A DNA stretch of 64,000 nt from Lindgomyces ingoldianus (taxonomy: Eukaryota > Ascomycota > Dothideomycetes > Pleosporales > Lindgomycetaceae). Below the pieces are notes generated by a model that saw only the letters and a program-made list of their open reading frames with translations, did no database searches and was not told where the DNA came from. The translations under genes and the position numbers were made by a program. The stretch's first letter is position 1. Each line of letters begins with the position of its first letter. Below are positions 24,079 through 35,804 of the stretch, in pieces. The DNA lies in NCBI RefSeq assembly GCF_010093535.1, contig NW_022985186.1:985257-1049256 (forward strand), read 5' to 3'.

Positions 24079-24713
24079 CTTATTACATCTTTTACTTATT
24101 ACTTTAAAAGGAATTTTTCTATAGATATCTATAAACTTCTACCTAACCTAAAGCCCTAGCTACTATCTATTTTAAAATAGTATAATAGCTTAACCTAGAC
24201 ACTAAAGCATAGCTCTACTATTAAAAAATGTTCTTTTATATACACTAACTTTTAGAGAGCATATTAATACATACTTCTAGTACCTAAAGTGTAAGACTAA
24301 GAGCTTTACACTAGTAAAGTATACTTAGTAGTGTTAAGTTTTCTAGAAACACAACTATAAAGTTAATTAGTAGATGCATTGTTAATTAGAGTACAAGGTG
24401 CTAAAATCTTATTAAAGTAGATAGTTTACTTATGTAGCCTACTTGTGTGTAAAATACCTTAGCTTTTTAATTAAAGTAAAGATTAAACAGTAGTAGTAAA
24501 AGTAGCCTTTTGTTTCTTAAACTAACTATCTTTTTAGAACGTATAAACGATTTAAATTATTAAAGTTGTAACAATTTACTTAAATTAGTCTATGTTGCGT
24601 TTGCTAAAAGGTTAACCTCCTAGCTAGCACAGCAGAAGGATATATATAGACGGATAGCTGTACGCGACAGTCTATTTAAAGTTACCTAGCGAATCTTATA
24701 TCTAAACGCTTCT
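24079..24713. other. AT-rich spacer with two small dispersed repeats
   Basis: RIP-like sequence without recognisable coding traces. About 24362-24460 resembles 53612-53720, and about 24595-24690 resembles 40905-40975 (both contain GGATATATATAG), so it is made of old repeat debris. Confidence 0.55.
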
Positions 24714-25003
24714 TGTAACGATTCTACGAATCGTTCCATCTCGGGTCGCTCGGATCCTATCCGAAGGGTCCCCGTATCGGCCCCGACCATGACTTGACCT
24801 AGTCCCCCGCTGTTACCCCTATTCCCTTATGTATTTAGTCGCACCTTGCCCCTGTAGCTAGCTTAGTAGTTTTCTAATATCCTACATACAAGGCCTATAG
24901 GTGTTATTAGTATTCCTAGGTCTCTAAGTCCCTACGCACTCCTATATGCCTCTAAGTGGATTTATACCGCATTTAGACCTATTATCTTACCTGCGCTGTT
25001 ACA
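24714..25003 (+). repeat. 5' LTR of Gypsy B
   Basis: 290 bp, TGTAACGATT...CGCTGTTACA, matching 31623-31912. It is more RIP-mutated in its second half than the 3' LTR. Confidence 0.93.
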
Positions 25004-28000
25004 TTATATTAGAAAACTTACTTTTGCTAGTAACAGCCTTATTAATAATATTATATTAATTATTTATTTAACTATGTCTAACTCTAAAAAGCGTCTAATT
25101 TAGTTTAAGTTGTAATTTTTTACACACTATTACATTAAATTATTTAGTTAGTATAGATAGGATTCTAGAAACCTTCTGTTAACTAAAGCCTTTAGGTTTA
25201 GAACTTTCTATCCCCTGTAATTAAAATTGCCTTTAGAAAAGTTATAAAAAGTGCGCTAAAGTAAAAACTTAAAGACTACTAATAACTTATTAAAATTAAG
25301 AACAACTACTAATGCTTAACTTTTAACTACTATTAGATTTTATTATAAAGACTGCAACCTATTCTAGCTATAGCTAAGGCAAGATGCTTACCTTTAAAAC
25401 TAAACTACTACTAACTTTAATAGCTAAACCCCTTTTTATAGAACTTAAAGCTAAAAACTTACTAGATTTAAAGTTAAACCCTAGTAGCATAGCCCTTAAG
25501 AACTAAGTTACTTAATTAAGGGCATAAATTAAATAGCTAACTAAATTAAAAACTGTTAGTTCTAATTATCTCCTACTAACTACTAAATTACCTCTAATAA
25601 TGCCTTAAATTACCTTTACTACTCTAATAGTAAAAGACCTTTTAGGCACCTTTAAGCTTCTTTAAAGCTACCTTACTAAACACACACCTAAGATTAAAAA
25701 CCTTATAAATAGCAAAAAACTTACATTTAAATAATAGTAAGCCTCTATTATAGACAGACTTAACATTAATATAGATTACTATTAGAGTAAGCGTGCACGC
25801 ATGGCGTTAGTATAGGGACACACTGCTAGTATTACAAAGGAATACCTAGAGCCTAGATACCTAGCTAAATTAGATTACTTTTAGTTTAAAAACATAAAAA
25901 AAATAATTAAGCTTTTACAAACTTACTTTATTACTAGTAATAAAAAGACAGAGGCGTAACAGGTGTTTTAAACTCTAAAAATAAGTAAAAAAAAGCATTT
26001 TTTACCTTTAAAGCTTACTTTATTAGTGCTGCTATTAAAGTGTTTATATTAAAAGCAGAATAGTTTTTTTACTTATAGAAAAAGATACTACCTAGCCTAA
26101 AAGTACTAAACTTAGGTTTTAAGCACACTTAAAAAAGCTTCTTTAAGACTATAGTAGCCTACTTAATAGCTTATAACATAGAAAGAAGAAATACTTTTAC
26201 TATTTTAAAGTAAACTGTTAATCTTACCTAATAGTCTACTATTAGACCTAGTATAGATTAGTCTTAGAAGGTTTCTAGTAATACATCTAAGGCAGTATAC
26301 TATTCTAGTGCACCCTAACCTGCACCTCTGTTAGTACTCTAGTCCACCTTAGTTACTTATAGACAATCTAGCTAGACACCTGCCCTAGAAAGACAGACAA
26401 CTCCTAGTAACTGTTATAATTATAGAAAACTAAAACATTTTGCTAGCAACTACTCTATCCCTAGAGTATAAAAAATAAAGGTAGAGTAGTAAGATTCTAA
26501 AAAAGAATTTATAGACATAAATAATTTTAATTTAGATGCCTTCTAAATAAGAAATAGTAACACCTAGAAAAACTTTTTATTTTAGGCTTAAGTAAGTATA
26601 ATTTATTAAACATTAATCTATTACACTTATTTAGAGGAAAACACTTCTAAGTCCCTACTATTTTATATTTAAAAAGCATTAAAGTCTGTTTAAATTTTTT
26701 AGTTAATACTAGCACTTATAGTTTTTTATTTATTAACTTACTAACTACTAAGTTATTATTTTAATGCTTTTATGTCCCTATCTAACGCTTACTATTTAAA
26801 GTTATAGTTAAGGGCTTTTAAGATTAGATCTAAGTCCCTATCTACTAGTATATCTGCCTACATATGCAAATTAATAAGAGAAGCATCTAAAACTGCCCTT
26901 TTATTATTATAAACCTTAGCTCCTAGGATTGCATTATTAGTATTAAATAGTTATGTTATTTTAAACTTTATCTAGATACAGAGAGAAATTAGATTATATA
27001 GCCTAGCAAATATCTACCTACCTACAAACCTTCACCGCCCTTGCTTATGCAATTAACCTAGCCTACGCGTAACAAAGAAGTAGAGCTAGATATTAAACAA
27101 TGTAACGCACTATAGAAAAAGGACTAATTTTAGCAGTTATGCAGCCTAATAATCTACTGCATTAAGGGTTTACTAAGGCTACTAAAATTATACAGATTTT
27201 CTATTATCTATAGTCTAAAGACACTTAAATTATTCTTCTGCCTATCTATTAAGAAGTCTAGAACAGGTCTAAAGGAGGTCTATTTAGCCACTATTACTCT
27301 AATTTTAGCAAATGCTTTTTATTTTAATATAAAAAGAAAAAAAAATAAGTTCTTTTTAACTTCTATTTATAAAATTAAGTAGTTAATTAAAGATAAGTAA
27401 GCTTTATAGTTAGACACTAAATATAAAACTAAAGCATTAGTAAACCTCTAATTACCCTCTAAATACTATTAGTACTAAGATGTATTTAGCCACATAGCAG
27501 CTTACTAGCTACTAGTACATTGTCTATATAACCATAAGATTGTCCTTACAGAGCCTCTCCCTAATAGTTATAGTCTGTTGTACAAACAGAACCTTAAGAA
27601 GCTAGAGGTAATAAAGAAATACATTATAAATAATCTAAAATATAGCTTTATTAAGTAGAGTTAAAGCCCTTTTATATCTCTTATTCTTTATGTATAGAAA
27701 CTAAATAGCAACTTATGTATCTATGTTAATTACTACAAACTTAACGCTTTTACCTACAAGAATATGTATCTAATACTGCGCATAGACAAACTCTTATTAA
27801 GACCTACTAAGGCAGCAATCTTTACTAAGTTTAATATTTACACAGCCTTTAATAAGATTAGGATAGATCTAAGCTTTAAAAAGTGTACTACCTTTTAAAC
27901 ATAATATAGAACCTATAAGTGTAAAGTCTTACCTTTTAGATTGTGTAATAGTCTAGCAACTTACTAGCGTTATATAAATAATGTATTAATTAACTATCTA

Positions 28001-30590
28001 GATAATTTTTGCATTACCTATCTTAATAACATCTTTATTTACTTTAAAGATAAGGCAACTTATATCTTTTATATTAAAAAAGTCTTAGAAAGGCTCTAGT
28101 AAGTAAGATTATAAGTAAAGATTAAAAAAAGTAAATTTTATATTACTTAAATAAAGTATCTTAGCTATATACTCTTAAACAAAGGACTAGAGGTTAACCT
28201 AAAGAAAGTAAAGGTGCTACGCAACTAGCAGGCGCCTACTACTATAACAGGTGTAAAATTCTTCCTAGGCTTTACTAGATTTTATTAGTAATTTATTCTA
28301 AAAATTTTTTATATAGCTAAACTAATTATTATGCTTTAGAGCTTTACTACCCCTTTTATATAAACTTTAGAGTGTAATGTAGCTTTTAAAAAGCTAAAGT
28401 CTACACTACTAAGTATACCCACACTTTACTATTTTAACTCTATGTTGTAAACTAAAATTAAAACTAACGCTTTTAATAAAGTAGTAGCAGGAGTCCTTTC
28501 TTAGAAATAAGTAGATAGAAATTAGTGCCCTATATTATTCTATAGTAAGGTCCTATCTAGTTTAGAGCTAAACTAAGAGATACATAATAAAAAGCTATTT
28601 GCAATTATTACTATATTTAAATAATAAAGGGCTAAGCTTACATCTGTAGCAACAAGCACCCTAGTATATACTAATTATTATTTATTAAAGTACTTTATAA
28701 TAATAAAAGTGCTAAATGCTTATTAGGTCTATTAAGCTAAAAAGTTAGCTTAGTATTACTTCTAAATTAAGTACACCCCTAGTAAAAACAACGCTAGAGC
28801 AGACATTCTTAGTTATTGTAAATAAGATGTAGAAAATTTAAGAGCAGCTTAAACTAATAATAAGTTAAGAGTTCTACTAGAACTGTACTAACTGCACCTC
28901 TAAATTAACTCTAAACTAGCCTAGTACTATATTACTTAAACAACAACTTAAGCAGCTATACTAAATGTTATAGAAAGACTAGACTAGGTTATGTCTCTAG
29001 ATTTTTTAAAATTAATTAATGTATTACTCTAAAAAAATTAAGCCTTTTTTACGTAAAAGTAAAAACTTCTACTCTACTATTATTAAATAGGAAACAGACT
29101 ACTTCTTTATGCTAACTATTTATGTGTTCTAGCAGACTTACTGCTGTGCACCTAACTTATCTAAGAAGTCTATAACTAAGTATTCTTAGCACACCTAAGT
29201 GCTACTAAGACTTATTAGTTACTAGCCTAAAAGTACTACTAGAAGGGTATAAAGGCTACTTGTAAATAATATATATAGAATTGCCTTCTCTGTTGCAAGG
29301 CTTATCTAAAATAGACCTAAACCCTAGGCTTTATCTACCCCCTACTAATTCCTACTTAACTAATGCAGCACCTGTGCATTAACTTTAAGGAGTTTTCTAA
29401 AGACAAGTCTAGATATAATTAGATTATAGTTATAATTAATTACTTATTAAAACAAGCTATTTCTATCCCCTGCTATAAAACAATTAACACTTAAAAAATA
29501 GCTACTTTGTTTATTTAATAAGTGTACTATTTTAGCTACACACCTAAAACTATTATTTTTAATTAAGGATCTTAGTTTGTATTTAGTTTCTAGTCTAAAT
29601 TTTGTTAAATTTTAGGTGTAAAAGTTAAGCTCTTTACTGCCTATTACAAGAAAATAGATAGCTAAATAGAGATTATAAATAAGTATATTAATTAAAGACT
29701 AAAGCCTTTTATATTTTTTTACTAAAATAACTAAAGTTCCTTACTGCCCCTAATTAATTAGGCTTAGATAACTTTACCTTATATAATAATTAGAATGTCT
29801 TTATATTAAGTCTTATATAGCTCTAAACTATGTTAAAGCTAGGACTAAAAACATTCTACAGAACCTATTACAGCCACAGACAAGCTAAATTATAAGGATG
29901 CCCTAGCATTAGCAACCTGCATGCATGCAGCCTAAGAGTTAGCTAAGACCTATATAGAAAAGGCCTAAGATTAGATGTAAACTATAGTTAACTATTACTG
30001 CTAGCTAGTTAACTAGAAGGTTAGTAACATAGTCTACCTAAGCATAAAAAACCTAGCTATTTAGAGACCTAGCTAAAAACTATCTAATTAATAAAAAAGT
30101 TTTTTTAAGGTACTTAAGTAAGTTAGAAACTTATACTGCCTAAAACTACTTTTAAAGTTAAAGATACATAACATTTTTACACTAAAAGTGCTTTATAAAG
30201 ACCCTTAGGATCCTCTTCTAGGACAAGAACCTCTAAAACCCCCTAGCATTGCTATTAATAAGGTAGAGAAGTAGAAAGTAAAGAAAATACTTGCTAGCAA
30301 GCTTTACTAGAAAACACTTAAGTACTAAGTAAGATAAGTAGAACACAACCCTAATCTAGTTTAGTATAAAGCTTTAAATTTTATAAGTTTTTTCTATAAA
30401 TTAAAAGCTTTTTATAATAAGTATCTATATTAGCTAGGACTTTTAAGAGCCTTATAGAAGTAAATTAAGGCTTTTAAAGCTAGTGTAGAAAGTATAGATT
30501 ACTTAGTAGATAATAAAGTATAAAAGTAAGAAGTTAAATTATATTTTTATATAATATTATTACAACTTTATAGACATGTTGCTTAGAAGG

Positions 30591-30610
30591 TCTAACAGCA
30601 AGCTGTTAGA
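30591..30610. repeat. Perfect 9-bp hairpin after the Gypsy-B pol region
   Basis: Arms TCTAACAGC and GCTGTTAGA separated by AA. It is followed by a long pyrimidine-rich run (about 30617-30700) before the accessory frame. Confidence 0.8.
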
Positions 30611-30734
30611 CACCTCTAGACTCTCTTCTTCTTTCTCCTCTACCCTTCTTCCTCTTCTCTCTCCCCTTCTCCCTCCCCTCTAGATTCTCTCTAAACCCCC
30701 TCTACCTTATCCTTAGCCACCTAAAAGCGCTACA

Positions 30735-31397
30735 ATGTCTGCCTAAAAGTTAGACACTAGAGCCTCTAAGGCTAAAACCTATTAGAGCAGCTTAGTATTC
30801 TAGTAGAATAAGGCCACCTAAACACTAGCTGTAAGAAGCCTAGCTTCTTAACTCTTTATAACCTACACTACTTGCGCTAGGTTCTAAGTAGACTTTAAAA
30901 CAGCCTTAAAAGCCCCCTTTTTATCTTTCTTACTTCCTATGTTTTAGGCTGCTGCCTATAGCTTAAGATAGCCTTAAAGGACTAGAAATTCCTCCTTGTA
31001 ATATAAGAGGACCTACGCGCGCGTTAGTAAACTATACCCTAGCTGTATTAGACTATATTTATATAAAGTTGCATTTTTTATTATGTAAGGTGTAATACTT
31101 GCATTTCTTTAATCTAAAGAACTAAAAAGAGAACTTAACTTAAAGGCTATAAGCTAGGGCGTAGGCAGCCTAAAAACAGATAACTTAAAAGGCCTCTAAA
31201 AAGGCTCTAGGAGGGGGGCAGAGCAGAATAGTAATTTTCTTTAATACTATAATTAGTTAGCAGACTAAGCCACAGAATGTTAGGTGCACAATAATACCTA
31301 TAAAGTAAAGATTTAGATAATAGCTAAAAAAAAAACTAACAACATTAACTAAACTATATAAGTAAGGCAAGTAAACACTTATTACTATAAATAATAA
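30735..31397 (+). pseudogene. Decayed accessory ORF of Gypsy B, downstream of pol
   Basis: From the ATG at 30735 one frame of ~219 codons runs to tandem TAA stops (31392-31397). Every internal stop I read is TAA or TAG and none is TGA, the pattern expected if Gln codons were lost by RIP. A pyrimidine-rich run lies just upstream and the 3' polypurine tract lies ~210 bp downstream. I do not recognise the product: it would be Gln- and Lys-rich with no membrane segment or zinc motif that I can see. Extra ORFs after pol are known in some Gypsy lineages, but the function is unknown here. Confidence 0.6.
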
Positions 31398-31622
31398 ATT
31401 TACTATATTAATAATAACTACACTGCTAGTTACTACTAAACAAAAACATTATAACAAAAGTATTATATTAGTATTAGGTTTTTAGTCTATTTCTTAGTAA
31501 TAGGAAATTTTAGTTAAGATAGTTATACTTATTATATCTTATCTAAATTAGTTCTAAATTAGTTCTAAATATTTTCTACACACTGCAGATAGGGACTATT
31601 AGCCTACAAAGGGGGGGGGTAG

Positions 31623-31912
31623 TGTAATAATTCTACAAATTGTTCTATCTTAGGTCGCTCAGATCCTATCTGAAGGGTCCCTGTATCGGCCCCGACCATG
31701 ACTCGACCCAGTCCCTTGCTGTTACCCCTATTCCCTTATGTATTTAGTCGCACCTTGCCCCTGTAGCTAGCTCAGTAGTTTTCTGATATCCTACGTACAA
31801 GGCCTATAGGTGTCATTGGTATTCCCAGGTCTCTAAGTCCCCACGCACTCCCATATGCCTCTGAGTGGATTCATACCGCATTCGGACCCATTGTCTTGCC
31901 TGCGCCGTTACA
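31623..31912 (+). repeat. 3' LTR of Gypsy B
   Basis: Mate of 24714-25003, better preserved in its second half, preceded by a nine-G polypurine tract and followed by the CTTCT target duplication. Confidence 0.93.
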
Positions 31913-31917
31913 CTTCT

Positions 31918-32140
31918 TGTATCTGCTCTAACCCTGCCCTGCCCTCTAGTGTACCTCTATTCCCCTGAGTAATTAGTCGCACCTCTCCTCTTAGCTAGCT
32001 TAGTAGTTTTCTAATATCTTTTGTACAAGGCCTATAGGTGTTAATAGCATTCCTAGGTTTCTAAGTCCCCACGCACTTCTATATGCCTCTAGGTAGATTC
32101 ATACCACATTTAGACCCATTGTCTTGCCTGTACCGTCACA
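31918..32140 (+). repeat. Diverged LTR relative of Gypsy B
   Basis: Shares the central and 3' parts of the Gypsy-B LTR (for example GTACAAGGCCTATAGGTGTTA) but its first third differs. It ends CGTCACA. It is likely a solo LTR of a related subfamily into whose edge Gypsy B inserted. Confidence 0.7.
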
Positions 32141-34070
32141 AAAGTACTACAAAGTAGAAAGCATCAAGAGTAGAAAAAGGTAAAGAATACTATTAATAAA
32201 CAAATCTCTAAAAAGACTTAGAGGTTTTTAAGAATATATATATATATATACTAGAGTATTTAACTAGACGTTATGTACTTAAAGCTAGGCTAAAGAATTT
32301 CTAGAGATTATCTAAAGCATGTCTAAGTTAACTATAACAATTAGATAAAAACTCTATTATATGCCTATAGTTATATACTACAGTAAAAGTGTATCAAGAT
32401 ATTAAGCCTTTAGTATTTATATTTATCAACATTGCAAACAGTAGAGGCTAAAAAAAGTTTTCTAAAATAGCTAGCTACTTATATAAGATAGAAGCTAGAT
32501 GATTTAGAATTATAATATGTTTATAGATGTAGCTTTGTAGTAAATCTTTAAGCTATTTCTATGTAGTAGTTACAAATACAAAGCTGCTAAGTAAGCATGA
32601 TTTGTATAACTTTTAATATATTAGTAGTTTAGCTAGCTAAGTAGTAGACTACGTTATATTTAAATAAATATTTATATAATGCTTAATTTAAAAAAATTTA
32701 ACAAAAACTAAACAATTTATGTAACTATTACAAATCTGCTGATATTTGCTCTAACATTAATTAGCAACAATATCAACTAATCCGATCGGCACATATCGAT
32801 ATCGAAAACCAGGCTGAATGCAGGGCCAAAATGCTTAGCTCTTTATTGTAGATATTAAATTACAACTGAGGCAGGGACAGTGTGAAGACGCAGGTCTATA
32901 CTCAGTGCGAAATATAATGCAATGCTAATATTACGAGACATATCATGAATACAAGCAGGGAATGGGGCTGGGGGAGATTTAGACAGCAAAGAAGGCTTGT
33001 GCCTGTTTCTAGCGGCCCCGCTCGATCGAGCCTCCTGTTTGAGAATTATCAGGCCCTCAGCGTTGGTCCGCAACCTGTCTAGTGTCTGCTACATCCTTGA
33101 CTTCTTCGTTCCCCTTCTAACTTCCTCGTATTACTCCTCCGAGACATCTCGTTAGATGCCTCCATTCTTCAGCGGCCTTTTAGGTTCCAGTTTCCGCGTT
33201 GTGGAATTTGGCGTTTTCTTCGTTTGTACTTGGTCGGAGTTGTGGGTGGCTGAGCGCTGGAAGTGAGCTTCTTTCGTGCTGCTGTCTAATGCAAATCTCG
33301 GGCGGAGTTAGTTTCTACATAAAGCTGACACAAAGGGGCATCCATTGTTTAAAGGGGGTAGCTCTTTTATCGTCTCGGGGTTGTTGACTGCGGCATTAGG
33401 CCTAACATCATATGCGGGCCGTTGCTGTCGTCACTGGGTTGCAAGTTGTCCCTGTGCTTCTCTGCGTGAAACGGATGGGTGCAAACACGTCGTCAGTGAG
33501 GCAGTGCCCACCACGCAAATATTAATGTTTGTTCGGTTGTCAATTCAAAGACAGGATCATTAATGATTACGGGGTACGGCGGGCACAGAATGGAGAGGGG
33601 CAATGCACTGACCGTCGCAATATATTGGAGTACAGTTTTTCCTCCCCAACACCTGCGTTTTGCGCACCACAGCGACCCTGTGAGGCTTAATCGCCAACTG
33701 AGAGTTGTTGCATCCAGCAGCATTTTCATCTAGTATTTCTACGATGTTTCCACTATCTACACAAGTGCATAAGAACCTTTGAATTCTTTGCTTGTGCATA
33801 GAAGATTTAGATGTATCTTTGTGCCGGACTTGTGAATCTCGCTGAGTGATTGCGCGGTCTCGCGACTCCAAATACGCCTCTTTTCTCGCTTAGAACCTAA
33901 GCGCCCACACCACTGAGAACCCAGAGGGCTGCCCAATCAAATCAACGCTTGGGTTATCTAGCTCGTATTTGTACCTCATGACCCCTCGACCCTTTCATCC
34001 AGCAATCCATCACCTCTCTCAAAACTCATGCCCGCTCCAGGCTTACACAGCTTCAGAGTATATCAAACCT
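32141..34070. other. RIP-like tail (to ~32760), then unique intergenic DNA
   Basis: 32141-32760 is AT-rich with no recognised element. 32760-34070 has normal composition, with only short frames (under ~105 codons) that lack homology or intron context I can recognise. No gene is claimed. Confidence 0.5.
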
Positions 34071-34080
34071 CTATAAAAAG
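34071..34080 (+). promoter_or_regulatory. TATA box of the T5orf172 gene
   Basis: CTATAAAAAG lies 78-87 bp before the ATG at 34158. A start site ~30 bp downstream would fall at about 34105, leaving almost no leader for the upstream in-frame ATG at 34113. This favours 34158 as the start. Confidence 0.55.
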
Positions 34081-34157
34081 ACAATACCTCCGTCTTTGAT
34101 ATATCAGCTTCATTGCTCGTCTATCCACATATTCCAGATACCATCACCAGTTTAGTC

Positions 34158-35804
34158 ATGACTTTAAGCAAAGAAACGCAGGAAGAGATAACCAACCGCG
34201 TAAACGGCCACTCCAAGGCTAACAATACCAACACGGCAACACCCTATCCAAGTCCTCCAAATTCGCCGCCTCAATCGGAACCAAGTTGTTCCAAATCCCG
34301 GGGAGAAACCGAAGATAAGCGACGTCCATCTGGAACCACTACTTCCCTACCCGTTACTCCTCCAACAAGTCTTAATCAACACCCTCCAAAATCCACACTT
34401 AAAGACCAGAAACCCGTAGAGAACAGAAAACGGCTAGATGCTTCAGCCTTAAAACGTGATCTGGGTCTGCGCGCCGGGAAATGCGGAGGTCTTACGCGAG
34501 CGGACGCGCCTTGTAAGTCCTCCGTACGATCTCGGAACAAAGACCAGATCGACTCCCAAATCGACTCGATGACCACACTCACACAGTCATCTCCAGAACT
34601 AGACACCGAGCTAGATAAGCTGGTCATGCTTGTACATTGTCATTGGCATAACTGTAACAACCCAAAATGGACCCGGATTAAAGATTGGAAAGCGAAATTT
34701 CCTATCGGGGATGGCAAACCAGTTGAGTCGGTTGAAAAGCGCATCAAAAGAGCTTTAGGCCAAGTTTCTGCGAAGTGTGCCGGGACAACAGCGCAACGTG
34801 AACCTTGCCAACGGCGTATTGGGGGTCAAAAGGTTCAAAATTGTACAAAAACAATTGATGAAATCCTCCAGCCAGAAGTCTATCTAGACGACACCTATCT
34901 TGAGGCTCTTCTCAAGGTTCTCCAGGCGAATATGTACTGTCATCTCCATGTTGGTAACCGACCTCCCGAAAAGGTGGCATCATGGAAATCAGATATCCTG
35001 GAGATCCGTAAACAGGCCGATGTGGAGTTGGTGCAGTCCATTGAAAGCGACACGACAGAGGGGGTAGAAAGCCAAACTCGAGATCCAATCAGTAAAGATC
35101 CTAGAAGTCTTTCGACTAAAACTAGTAATGACCCGACCTCGCGAAATCGAAGTTTTCAAACTCGAGGAAACTCGCGGTCGTTATCTTCAGATTTCACTCG
35201 AGATCCAGCCACATTTTGGCCGGCGGCTTATGACACCACCCCCTTCGAAATTGTCTCGAGGATCGATAAACTAGCTGATTACAAGTCTTCATATAAGCTA
35301 GTCCAAAACATAATGAAGAGACCTCTGGACGACGTAGACCAGAAAGACGGTTATGTCTACATGTACGAGGTTGAAGGAAACAAAGGATTTGTCAAAATTG
35401 GATATACCGGTCGTTCCATTGAGATCCGCCATGAGGAGTGGACTTTTGATTGCAACAGGAAAACCAAACCCCTGTATCCCATCAAGCCTAACTCTGTCAT
35501 GCTCGTTCCCCATGCTCGCCGCATCGAGGCTTTATGTCACGCCGAGCTAAACCATCATAACATCGAAATGTACTGTCGTGGTTGCTTAAAAAATCACCTT
35601 GAATGGTTCAAGATTTCCCCCGAGGAGGCAATTTCAGTTATTGAGAAGTGGACCAAGTGGATGAAAACTCGTCCATATCAACCCACGCAGCTGAGGTCTG
35701 GGGAGAAATGGTCCCTCACAGAAACGGAGAGGCACCGAAGTCTCAATATCGATCAGTTTATGAAGGAAATTTCAGTTTATGAAGGAAATTTCACCAGCCA
35801 CTAA
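34158..35804 (+). CDS. T5orf172 (GIY-YIG-like, DUF1766-type) protein with two CxxxxxxxxxC...CHxH modules
   Basis: Intronless, 548 residues from the ATG at 34158 (an in-frame ATG at 34113 would add 15). The first ~100 residues are Ser/Thr/Pro-rich and probably disordered. Two tandem modules follow: Cys-x9-Cys starting at residue 109 with a later CHWH, and Cys-x9-Cys at 207 with a later CHLH; these could bind zinc. After a linker, residues ~399-505 form the T5orf172 domain: YVYMYEVEGN, KIGYTGR, then a Cys/His-containing alpha-beta end. The family is related to GIY-YIG nucleases and is thought to bind DNA; the canonical GIY is YVY here and catalysis is unproven. The last codons are altered by a 19-bp tandem duplication. 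Confidence 0.85.
   Translation: MTLSKETQEEITNRVNGHSKANNTNTATPYPSPPNSPPQSEPSCSKSRGETEDKRRPSGTTTSLPVTPPTSLNQHPPKSTLKDQKPVENRKRLDASALKRDLGLRAGKCGGLTRADAPCKSSVRSRNKDQIDSQIDSMTTLTQSSPELDTELDKLVMLVHCHWHNCNNPKWTRIKDWKAKFPIGDGKPVESVEKRIKRALGQVSAKCAGTTAQREPCQRRIGGQKVQNCTKTIDEILQPEVYLDDTYLEALLKVLQANMYCHLHVGNRPPEKVASWKSDILEIRKQADVELVQSIESDTTEGVESQTRDPISKDPRSLSTKTSNDPTSRNRSFQTRGNSRSLSSDFTRDPATFWPAAYDTTPFEIVSRIDKLADYKSSYKLVQNIMKRPLDDVDQKDGYVYMYEVEGNKGFVKIGYTGRSIEIRHEEWTFDCNRKTKPLYPIKPNSVMLVPHARRIEALCHAELNHHNIEMYCRGCLKNHLEWFKISPEEAISVIEKWTKWMKTRPYQPTQLRSGEKWSLTETERHRSLNIDQFMKEISVYEGNFTSH
35754..35791 (+). repeat. 19-bp exact tandem duplication that changes the C terminus
   Basis: The unit CAGTTTATGAAGGAAATTT occurs twice back to back (35754-35772 and 35773-35791). 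Because 19 is not a multiple of three, the second copy is read in another frame and the protein ends soon after. With one copy the frame would stay open to 35880, adding a different tail of about 30 residues. Confidence 0.9.

Larger units (their letters stand above)
24714..31912 (+). mobile_element. Full-length Gypsy-B chromovirus-like retrotransposon (7.2 kb), RIP-mutated
   Basis: The LTRs (24714-25003 and 31623-31912, 290 bp) are flanked by identical CTTCT at 24709-24713 and 31913-31917. A G-run polypurine tract precedes the 3' LTR. Frames read through RIP-type stops show a gag region (~25560-26480) with knuckle CYNCRKPKHFASNY, where the last Cys has become Tyr; reverse transcriptase (~27850-28150, PFRLCNS, with the catalytic YLDD-like box decayed to YLNN); an RNase H region (~28250-28800); integrase-region traces; and a chromodomain-like end (~30240-30480, LKYQVRWVEHNP). 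The order gag-RT-RNaseH-integrase is Ty3/Gypsy type. The element is dead, with dozens of TAA/TAG stops. Confidence 0.92.

Noticed and set aside
32760..34070. Several 60-100-codon frames on both strands
   Set aside because: No recognisable domain, no intron structure and overlapping opposite-strand frames of similar length; consistent with chance.
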